DNA from: Bacteroidota bacterium
GTDB taxonomy: Bacteria; Bacteroidota; Bacteroidia; NS11-12g; UBA9320
Length of the DNA: 8,963 bases
Assembly: GCA_003484585.1 (NCBI GenBank)
Contig: DNBZ01000206.1
Location: forward strand, 1 to 8,963
Reading direction: 5' to 3'
The translations under genes were made by a program, and so were the position numbers. Numbering within the stretch: the stretch's first letter is position 1; each line of letters begins with the position of its first letter. Positions 1 through 6,032 of this stretch are shown here, one piece after another. Below the pieces are notes generated by a model. That model was given only the letters and a program-made list of their open reading frames with translations. It was not told the origin of the DNA and ran no database searches.

Positions 1-22
1 CGACCAATTGGTCGCCTTTTTT
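1..22 (+). terminator. Rho-independent terminator of an upstream + strand gene (left part cut off)
   Basis: Positions 1-14 are a perfect palindrome (cgacc-aatt-ggtcg) that folds into a 5 bp stem with an AATT loop. It is followed by CC and six T at 17-22. The CC at 15-16 could extend the stem if the two bases before the window are GG. The layout fits the end of a + strand transcript from the left; that gene is not visible. Confidence 0.65.
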
Positions 23-58
23 ATTGGCTCATAATTAAGAAAGATAAATTACACCTAC

Positions 59-89
59 AAAAAAAGCACACTCTCGGTGTGCTTTTTTT
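59..89. terminator. Bidirectional rho-independent terminator
   Basis: The stem is 59-71 paired with 77-89 (seven A-T pairs plus gcacac/gtgtgc) around the loop tctcg at 72-76. The A run on the left and T run on the right let it work on either strand. On the minus strand it begins 11 nt past the thiolase stop codon, so it most likely ends the carotenoid/thiolase operon; on the + strand it would back up the terminator at 1-22. Positions 23-58 show nothing recognisable. Confidence 0.85.
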
Positions 90-100
90 TGTTTATCTCG

Positions 101-1300
101 TTAGCACTTTTTAAATACTACAGCAACTCCCTGCCCTACTCCTATACACATGGTAGCAAGAGCATACTTAGCGTTTGGTCTGTTTTTAAGCTCGTGTAAT
201 AATGTATTTGTAATTCTAGCACCAGATGCTCCTAGCGGATGACCAATGGCTATTGAACCTCCATTCACATTCACAATATCTGGATTAAGATCAAGATCTC
301 TCATACACGCTATTGCTTGTGCTGCAAATGCTTCATTGAGTTCTATTAGGTCTAAGTCCTTCACTCCTATTCCTGCTCGCTTCAGTGCTTTCTGTGTAGC
401 TGGCACAGGTCCGATTCCCATTATTTCTGGCGGCACACCTGCAGCTGCACTGCTTACTACTTCTGCAATAGGTTCAAGATTATACCTCTTCAGTGCTTCT
501 TCACTCACTATTAGTAGTCCTGCGGCTCCATCATTCACCCCACTAGAATTTCCTGCGGTCACTGTACCCCCTTTTCTAAATGCTGCATTCAGACTACCTA
601 GTTTATCTATACTACTTAATCTTGGGTGCTCATCCTGAGCAAATATGATATCATCTCCTTTTCTCTGTGGTATGTGTATAGGAATTATTTCATCTTTAAA
701 CTTACCAGCGTCTAGGGCATTCTGATATTTTTGCTGCGTGTTATGAGCAAATAAATCTTGTTCTTCTCGAGTGATTCCGTATTTCTCTACTAGATTCTCG
801 GCAGTTTCTCCCATAGGAAAGGGAAAGTACATCTCCGAAAGCTTTGGATTAATAAATCTCCAGCCTATAGAGGTATCATACACCTTATTGCTTCTACTAT
901 AGGCAGCTTCTGCCTTTGGCATTACAAATGGGGCACGTGTCATACTCTCTACTCCTCCTGCTATGAACATATTTCCATATCCCACAGCTATATTCTTAGA
1001 TACATCAGCAATAGCTTGCAGACTACTCGCACACAGTCTATTGATAGTAAGACCTGGCACAGTCACTGGTAATCCAGCCATAAGCAGACTCATTCGTGCT
1101 ACATTCCTATTGTCCTCTCCTGCTTGATTAGCAGCACCAAGGATCACGTCTTCTATTTCGTTGATATCTATGGAGGGATTTCGCTTAATTAAGGCCTTTA
1201 TCATCTCGGCTCCCAGATCATCGGGACGAACGGAGGATAGTGCTCCTCCAAATTTACCGACTGCCGTGCGGGCAGCATCTACTACGTATGCTCGTTTCAT
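101..1300 (-). CDS. pcaF: Acetyl-CoA acyltransferase (thiolase), PcaF/PaaJ-like
   Basis: A 399-residue thiolase with the usual length and a complete catalytic set. The nucleophile is Cys90 in NRLCASS, NEAFAAQ is at 322-328, His354 lies in AIGHPLGASG, and Cys385 in MCIGVGQG. In the family, the first Cys carries the acyl group while His and the second Cys act in the Claisen or retro-Claisen step with CoA. The segment YDTSIGWRFINP (141-152) and the MCIGVGQG ending resemble 3-oxoadipyl-CoA thiolases (PcaF/PaaJ) more than typical FadA. No other aromatic-degradation gene is in view, so the natural substrate is open; fatty-acid beta-oxidation or acetoacetyl-CoA chemistry is possible. ATG start; 16 nt after the preceding gene, so probably last in the crtD operon. 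The symbol reflects similarity only. Confidence 0.9.
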   Translation of the reverse strand: MKRAYVVDAARTAVGKFGGALSSVRPDDLGAEMIKALIKRNPSIDINEIEDVILGAANQAGEDNRNVARMSLLMAGLPVTVPGLTINRLCASSLQAIADVSKNIAVGYGNMFIAGGVESMTRAPFVMPKAEAAYSRSNKVYDTSIGWRFINPKLSEMYFPFPMGETAENLVEKYGITREEQDLFAHNTQQKYQNALDAGKFKDEIIPIHIPQRKGDDIIFAQDEHPRLSSIDKLGSLNAAFRKGGTVTAGNSSGVNDGAAGLLIVSEEALKRYNLEPIAEVVSSAAAGVPPEIMGIGPVPATQKALKRAGIGVKDLDLIELNEAFAAQAIACMRDLDLNPDIVNVNGGSIAIGHPLGASGARITNTLLHELKNRPNAKYALATMCIGVGQGVAVVFKKC

Positions 1301-1316
1301 TTGAGAGCAAAAATAG

Positions 1317-1742
1317 TTACTTATCTATAGTTTTGGTAATGAAGCTGTACATAGGATGACTAGAAGCTAAATTTGTTTTCACGTAGGCCTTGTCTGCAGC
1401 CATGTGATTCTCGTCTATGAGCCAGGATGGAGCAAACTTCTCTATCATATATCTATGATACCTATATTCTGAATTGGTAGGATGCTTAGCAACAATGCTA
1501 TTCAAATCTTTATATCCTTTTTTGAAGGCTGCCAGTTTATCCATAGGCCACGTGAGGTAGTCGGCCTTCATACACCAAAACACCGCTTTATAACATTGCT
1601 CATCCTTAGTCAGTATACTTTTACTCTCAAGCATTTTAAGTACAGCGAGTACCTCATCTTCTTTTTGCCCCTTGTACACCGCTTGTATATCGGATATACT
1701 ACTGTATGACGCTAAAATGATTAAAAACCCAAAAATCTTCAT
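1317..1742 (-). CDS. Small predicted exported protein of unknown function in the carotenoid operon
   Basis: 141 residues. Residues 1-21 look like a signal peptide: MK, a hydrophobic stretch (IFGFLIILASY), then a possible cut after SDIQA. There is no lipobox Cys. The mature part is charged and helical-looking, with a centre reading GYKDLNSIVAKHPTNSEYRY, then an RYMIEKFAPSWL stretch and DKAYV. This pattern of many residues before a Pro-x-Asn-x-E-x-R-(Y/F) motif recalls TPR-like Bacteroidota hypothetical proteins; that is recollection, not a search. ATG start, separated from the cruF stop by a single nucleotide (TAA-c-ATG), so translational coupling is likely. Periplasmic location is inferred. 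Its position between cruF and the thiolase suggests, but does not prove, a link to pigment synthesis or the envelope that houses it. Confidence 0.75.
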   Translation of the reverse strand: MKIFGFLIILASYSSISDIQAVYKGQKEDEVLAVLKMLESKSILTKDEQCYKAVFWCMKADYLTWPMDKLAAFKKGYKDLNSIVAKHPTNSEYRYHRYMIEKFAPSWLIDENHMAADKAYVKTNLASSHPMYSFITKTIDK

Positions 1743-1743
1743 G

Positions 1744-2370
1744 TTACATCAATAACAAAATCCAATAGAAAATGGCGTGGACAAAAATCATCCAAAAACC
1801 GCGTCCTGTAGTAGCAGGTACTTTTCTGAAGCATAGTTGAAATATGAACGAGAAACCAAACCAACATATATAGTTGAGCATAGGAATAATGCCTTCATCC
1901 CACCACCACCAGCTAAACTTGATAGCTACTGGCTCTAGGAGGTAATCATAAGCAGTAACAACTGCTGCGGCTAAAAATGCAGAAAGGGCCTTATGCTGTG
2001 TGACTAAATTAACTAAGCTACGAGATGCAATGCACAACATTGCCCAATTCATAGCTATGGTAAGCGGAACGCCTTTCCACTTAGGCCCCAATGTGGTGCC
2101 GTACTGATAATCCCCAAAAAGGTAGCCATAATTCACGCCAATAAACTCAACAAAGAAACCGCCAGCAAAAATGAATAATAATGCGAATACATTGAATCGA
2201 GTCCACTTACCCTCCTCTACCACTACAAGTACGAAACTGAATATCAGCATAACAGGAGTAAGTCCTAGAAATAAAGCTCTAGTCAGTGGCAGTAAAATAC
2301 CAATAGTACCCACAGCATATGGCACCAGAAGTAAGGTAAAAAAATTTTTTTTAATAAAGTTTGAAATCAT
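1744..2370 (-). CDS. cruF: CruF-family carotenoid 1'-hydratase (DUF422 / Caroten_synth)
   Basis: 208-residue polytopic membrane protein with about six to seven hydrophobic segments (roughly 10-30, 36-52, 60-78, 101-118, 128-146, 163-182, 191-207). Family-type motifs are visible: E75 and GVNYGYLFGDYQY (78-90), LGPKWKGVPLTIAMNW (94-109), DYLLEP (142-147) before a WWWW run (154-157), and MLNYICWF (164-171). CruF proteins add water across the C-1',2' double bond of an acyclic (psi) end group, giving 1'-hydroxy-gamma-carotene types in cyanobacteria and bacterioruberin in haloarchaea. The likely site is the inner membrane. The ATG lies inside the end of the desaturase gene (20 nt overlap, other frame), which implies translational coupling. 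The start codon is followed by an A8T7 tract. Substrate is inferred from the family and the adjacent CrtD-like gene. Confidence 0.85.
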   Translation of the reverse strand: MISNFIKKNFFTLLLVPYAVGTIGILLPLTRALFLGLTPVMLIFSFVLVVVEEGKWTRFNVFALLFIFAGGFFVEFIGVNYGYLFGDYQYGTTLGPKWKGVPLTIAMNWAMLCIASRSLVNLVTQHKALSAFLAAAVVTAYDYLLEPVAIKFSWWWWDEGIIPMLNYICWFGFSFIFQLCFRKVPATTGRGFWMIFVHAIFYWILLLM

Positions 2371-3829
2371 GAGCTATTATATCTGTGGTTATTTTTCCGG
2401 AGAGCAAACATAATGGTATTCCACCTCCAGGATGTACACTTCCTCCACAGAAGTATAGTCCTTTGTGTCCACTACTAAAATTGGGCTGACGAAGGAAAGC
2501 TGCCATTCTATCGTTTGAACTGGAGCCATAAAGAGCACCTTTATAGCTACCTGTTTTACTTTGGATCAGCTCTGGAGTAAGTTTATGCTCTAGTTTTATA
2601 TGTCGCGAAATATCTGTACCTAGTCGTTTACTCACTTTTATCAATATATTTTCTCTAGCCTCATTTATCATTTTCTCCCAGTCTTGACCGGCTACATAAG
2701 GTGCATTCACCATCACAAACCAATTTTCACAACCTACAGGAGCGTCATCTACCTTACATTTACTACTTATATGGATGTACACCGTAGGGTCGTTATCTAT
2801 CTTTCTATTATGAAAAATATTTTTAAACTCCTTCTTATAGTCACTGGAGAAGAAGATATTGTGAAGGTCTAATTCTTTGAACTCTCGGTCTATTCCCCAG
2901 TAAAAGATCAGAGCAGAGCTAGAAGGCTCATATTTTTTACGCTTACTGGATACAAAATTCTTTAGAGGACCTTTGGCTGCAGAAGCTACGTCCATATTAC
3001 ATATTAATATATCGCTCTCCGTATCCCCATTTACAATGTACCTCTCCCCTATTTTCTCTACTTTGGAAACCTGGGTACTAAACTGAAAAATAACGCCAAG
3101 ATGGATGGCTTTTTGGTACAAAGCGTCTGCTATAGAGCGGATACCTTTTTTAGGAAAGAATGCCCCGAACCCAAACTCATAATGCGGTATTACATTGAGT
3201 GTGGCAGAGGCCTGATACGGATTAGACCCATTATATGTAGCGTATCTGTTAAAAAATTGAACCGTCTTTGGATTGTTAAACCTGAGCTCATTTTGAGCAT
3301 TCATATTTTTAAAAATATCTACTTTAGATAATCTAAAAAAACTTTTAACCGTACCCCAACTTAGATATGTCTTAAGCTTATGTAATGATTTTTCTAAAAA
3401 TACATGATTTGTGATTTCAAATTTGATCTTACTATCAGCCAGATAAGCATCTATATTCTCCTTCGGCTCACTTAGCTGCTTCAAAAATTCATCTTTAAGT
3501 TGCTCTACATCCTTAGTAGCTGTCATTTGAGTGCCGTCTTCCCAAAAATAGTTGCCTATATTTTCTAGCTCATCGTACTCAAAAGTCACATCACTTTTAC
3601 CATCAATAGTAAGTAGTTCATTTACATACTGAGGCATAGTAAATAGCGATGGCCCCGTATCATATCTGTATCCATCCTGCTCCCACACACCCATTTTGCC
3701 GCCATAGGTATCTTGCTGCTCAAGCACCGTCACATGCACTCCCTTGGCAGCCAACCTAATAGCTGAGGAAAGGCCTGCGATTCCAGCTCCTATCACTATA
3801 GCCGTGATATCTTTTTTTTGGTGTGTCAA
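2351..3829 (-). CDS. crtD: Carotenoid desaturase, CrtD-like (1-hydroxycarotenoid 3,4-desaturase), CrtI family
   Basis: 492 residues, the usual CrtI/CrtD length. The N-terminal FAD-binding Rossmann fold shows GAGIAG (14-19) with Glu37 ending the second strand, then GGKMG (43-47) and DTGPSLFTMP (57-66). The C-terminal FAD/substrate motif is HPGGGIP (466-472). These mark the FAD-dependent carotene desaturase/isomerase superfamily. The GGK...DTGPSLFTMP...NYFWEDG form and the adjacent cruF favour CrtD (3',4'-desaturation of a 1'-hydroxylated end) over phytoene desaturase CrtI, but sequence alone does not settle the substrate. The start is TTG at 3829-3827: there is no upstream ATG before an in-frame stop, and the fold begins at once. 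An A8 run covers codons 4-6. First gene of the operon, with a candidate -7 box about 29 nt upstream. Confidence 0.82.
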   Translation of the reverse strand: MTHQKKDITAIVIGAGIAGLSSAIRLAAKGVHVTVLEQQDTYGGKMGVWEQDGYRYDTGPSLFTMPQYVNELLTIDGKSDVTFEYDELENIGNYFWEDGTQMTATKDVEQLKDEFLKQLSEPKENIDAYLADSKIKFEITNHVFLEKSLHKLKTYLSWGTVKSFFRLSKVDIFKNMNAQNELRFNNPKTVQFFNRYATYNGSNPYQASATLNVIPHYEFGFGAFFPKKGIRSIADALYQKAIHLGVIFQFSTQVSKVEKIGERYIVNGDTESDILICNMDVASAAKGPLKNFVSSKRKKYEPSSSALIFYWGIDREFKELDLHNIFFSSDYKKEFKNIFHNRKIDNDPTVYIHISSKCKVDDAPVGCENWFVMVNAPYVAGQDWEKMINEARENILIKVSKRLGTDISRHIKLEHKLTPELIQSKTGSYKGALYGSSSNDRMAAFLRQPNFSSGHKGLYFCGGSVHPGGGIPLCLLSGKITTDIIAHDFKLY

Positions 3830-3857
3830 ATTGTGGGCAACTCGCTGATTAATCCGT

Positions 3858-3865
3858 CAAAGGTA
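3858..3865 (-). promoter_or_regulatory. Candidate -7 box of the crtD operon
   Basis: The minus strand reads TACCTTTG, an exact match to the Bacteroidota sigma -7 consensus TAnnTTTG. Transcription would start near 3850, leaving a leader of roughly 20 nt before the TTG start. I see no good -33 TTTG element at the usual distance, so the box is a prediction from one half of the promoter. Confidence 0.5.
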
Positions 3866-3889
3866 AAACACAAAAAGTCTCTTAATGTT

Positions 3890-3897
3890 TACATTTG
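3890..3897 (+). promoter_or_regulatory. Candidate -7 box of the DUF4293-ABC-rnr block
   Basis: TACATTTG matches TAnnTTTG exactly and sits 6 nt before the ATG at 3904. With the usual distance, transcription would begin at or within a base or two of the start codon, predicting a leaderless or nearly leaderless mRNA. No clear -33 element is visible around 3866-3872. Confidence 0.5.
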
Positions 3898-3903
3898 TAC
3901 ATA

Positions 3904-4377
3904 ATGATACAAAGACCTCAAACTCTGTTTTTATTAGCTGTTGTAGCCATTTGCATTATGCTTGTGTTTTCCAATACCGTCTTTTTCGTAGCTGAAAATA
4001 TAGATACCGGAGAGAAAATAGAAGTAGAATTTGACGAAACCAAGATTTATGCAAGCGATGGATCTAGTCAGGAGTTCAATACTTATCTAATTGCTATTGC
4101 CGCTGTTATAGCTTTTTTGAGTATGGCTGGCATATTGCTTTTTAAAAATAGAAAAATGCAAACCCTAGTCGCATCTGTTAACTACTTATTAATTTTAGGT
4201 CTTATAATCATGATGTATCTATATAGTTTAGGTATAGAATATTTTAACGGTACAGGCCACCAATCCTTTACACTATTAGCTCTTTTGCCCATGTCTCTAT
4301 TATTCTTTAACTTTCTAGCTATTAAAGGAGTTAAAAAAGACGAGAAACTAATACGCTCTATGGACCGGATAAGATAA
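3904..4377 (+). CDS. DUF4293 family membrane protein
   Basis: 157 residues from the ATG at 3904. The frame can be extended to a TTG at 3895, but that codon lies inside the predicted -7 box and the family starts with MIQR. Four hydrophobic segments are seen at about 7-28, 61-80, 87-108 and 122-141. Between helices 1 and 2 lies a polar, acidic loop (about 31-58). The C-terminal tail, FNFLAIKGVKKDEKLIRSMDRIR-like in spacing with KKDEKL at 144-149, is the family signature. These are Bacteroidota inner-membrane proteins of unknown function. It is the first gene of the + strand block and its stop is 3 nt from the next start, so it is probably co-transcribed with the ABC gene. Confidence 0.85.
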   Translation: MIQRPQTLFLLAVVAICIMLVFSNTVFFVAENIDTGEKIEVEFDETKIYASDGSSQEFNTYLIAIAAVIAFLSMAGILLFKNRKMQTLVASVNYLLILGLIIMMYLYSLGIEYFNGTGHQSFTLLALLPMSLLFFNFLAIKGVKKDEKLIRSMDRIR

Positions 4378-4380
4378 TTA

Positions 4381-6021
4381 TTGAAAATACTAGACGTACA
4401 TAACTTTAGCGTAAAGTTTAAATTAAATAACGACGAAACTTTCGCTGCGGTAAGAGGAATAGATTTTAGTATTAATCAAGGTCAAATACTTGGCCTAATA
4501 GGCGAAAGTGGCAGCGGAAAGTCCGTAGCTAGCCAATGCATAACTAAGCTAATAGATGATGCTCTGCTCTATGGTGAGGTGCTTTTTAGTCATAATGACT
4601 CACAAGTAAATCTTCTAACGGCAGATGAAGACACCCTGCGTACAATACGAAGAAGAGAAATAGCATACATCTTTCAAGAGCCTATGACAGCTCTCAATCC
4701 TCTCATACCTTGCGGTAAGCAAATATTAGAATGTGCTGAATATCCCAATGCAGAATTCCTATCCCTATTACTAGAAAAAGTAGAACTAACAGATATAGAA
4801 AGAGTAGCAGCTAGCTACCCTCACGAACTTAGTGGCGGCCAGCGACAGCGAATAATGATAGCCATGGCCCTGGCCAAAAAACCGAAACTGCTCATAGCCG
4901 ATGAACCTACCACAGCACTAGATATCGCGGTACAAACAGAAATACTAACTCTACTAAAAAAACTGAGTAGAGATGAAAAGATGGGAATATTATTCATTAC
5001 TCACGATCTGCTTTCCCTCAAAGGCTTCGCAGATAATATAGCGGTAATGTATCACGGTAAGCTAGTAGAGAAAAATACCGCTGACGAAATACTAACCAAC
5101 CCACAACACCCATACGCAAAAGCACTAATAGAGAGTAGGGCAACCTATAATAAACGTGGAAATATACTCGCAGAAATAGATGATCTGCTAGAGACTAAAG
5201 ACGGTGAACTCCACTTTAATCCACCTATTAGCACTCCACTTACTCCCGAAAAAAACTCAGATGAAATACTACTAGAATTATCTGGAGTAGAGAAATCACA
5301 TTTCAAATCTTCATTATTCAAAAAAGAAGAAACCAAGGTATTGCATGACATTCACTTCACACTAAACCAAGGTGACATACTTGGACTCATAGGCGAAAGT
5401 GGCAGCGGTAAAAGCACCATAGCAAAGCTGATACTAAAGATATGGAACCCTACAAACGGAGTCCTAAAATTACACAACAAGGACTTAGCAAGTATCAGTG
5501 ATATATCAGAGGAGATTCAGTTGGTTTTTCAAGACCCTTTTTCTTCGCTTAATCCTAAGCATAAAATAGGGAATGCTATAAGCGAAGTACTACAAACTAC
5601 TGATAAGAAAGCCCCTAAATCTGCCGTTAAAGAAAAAGTAATATCTTTGCTGCAAGAAGTAGGTTTAACAGCTTCTGATTTTGCTAAATATCCTCACGAG
5701 TTTTCTGGCGGCCAAAGACAAAGAATTTGCATAGCCAAGACTCTTGCCAAAAATCCCAAAATTATAGTATTAGACGAGGCAGTAAGTGCTCTAGACGTGA
5801 GCGTACAAGCCAAAGTCTTAAACTTGCTAAATGACCTGAAGAGAGAAAAGGGTTTAACCTATCTGCTCATATCTCACGACATGAATGTGGTGAGTTATTT
5901 CTGCAATAAGATAATAGTTTTAAAGCAGGGAAGAGTTATAGAATCAGGAGAAACCGAAATATTAATACGTAATCCTAAATCGGACTACACCAAAACACTG
6001 CTGGAACACAGCATAAATTAG
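4381..6021 (+). CDS. ABC transporter ATP-binding protein, fused double ATPase of the dipeptide/oligopeptide type
   Basis: 546 residues holding two complete ABC ATPase domains. Domain 1 has Walker A GESGSGKS (41-48), Q-loop Gln99, signature LSGGQ (150-154), Walker B LLIADE (170-175) and switch His208. Domain 2 has Walker A GESGSGKS (338-345), Gln384, signature FSGGQ (441-445), Walker B IIVLDE (461-466) and His499. After each domain comes an oligopeptide-type tail (NPQHPYAKALIES at 240-252; NPKSDYTKTLLE at 531-542). This is the DppD-DppF fusion layout seen in YejF and GsiA, which power import of peptides or similar solutes. All catalytic residues are present in both halves. No permease or binding protein is nearby, so substrate and direction are unknown. 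The start is TTG; an in-frame stop lies 2 codons upstream, so no ATG is available. Confidence 0.93.
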   Translation: MKILDVHNFSVKFKLNNDETFAAVRGIDFSINQGQILGLIGESGSGKSVASQCITKLIDDALLYGEVLFSHNDSQVNLLTADEDTLRTIRRREIAYIFQEPMTALNPLIPCGKQILECAEYPNAEFLSLLLEKVELTDIERVAASYPHELSGGQRQRIMIAMALAKKPKLLIADEPTTALDIAVQTEILTLLKKLSRDEKMGILFITHDLLSLKGFADNIAVMYHGKLVEKNTADEILTNPQHPYAKALIESRATYNKRGNILAEIDDLLETKDGELHFNPPISTPLTPEKNSDEILLELSGVEKSHFKSSLFKKEETKVLHDIHFTLNQGDILGLIGESGSGKSTIAKLILKIWNPTNGVLKLHNKDLASISDISEEIQLVFQDPFSSLNPKHKIGNAISEVLQTTDKKAPKSAVKEKVISLLQEVGLTASDFAKYPHEFSGGQRQRICIAKTLAKNPKIIVLDEAVSALDVSVQAKVLNLLNDLKREKGLTYLLISHDMNVVSYFCNKIIVLKQGRVIESGETEILIRNPKSDYTKTLLEHSIN

Positions 6022-6032
6022 AAAATACAATT

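Larger units (their letters stand above)
3858..3897. repeat. Imperfect inverted repeat spanning the divergent promoters
   Basis: The left arm caaaggtaaaaca (3858-3870) is nearly the reverse complement of the right arm tgtttacatttg (3886-3897), with one extra base and one mismatch. The arms are separated by 15 nt (3871-3885). Each arm contains one of the two outward-facing -7 boxes. This may simply be two similar promoters back to back, or an operator. Confidence 0.55.

Noticed and set aside
1..14. Palindrome as an attachment or regulator site
   Set aside because: The T run straight after it makes a terminator hairpin the simpler reading.
246..638. Open frame of 130 codons on the + strand inside the thiolase
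   Set aside because: Antisense shadow of a gene with full catalytic motifs; no start signal or domain.
2351..2370. Frameshift between crtD and cruF
   Set aside because: Both proteins are complete with proper ends; the overlap is the usual kind for coupled genes.
3895..3903. TTG start giving DUF4293 three extra residues
   Set aside because: The codon falls inside the predicted -7 box and the family begins MIQR, which matches ATG at 3904.
4381..6021. Two separate ABC genes joined by a sequencing error
   Set aside because: The linker (about 253-297) is open with normal codon use, and double-ATPase fusions of this type are well known.
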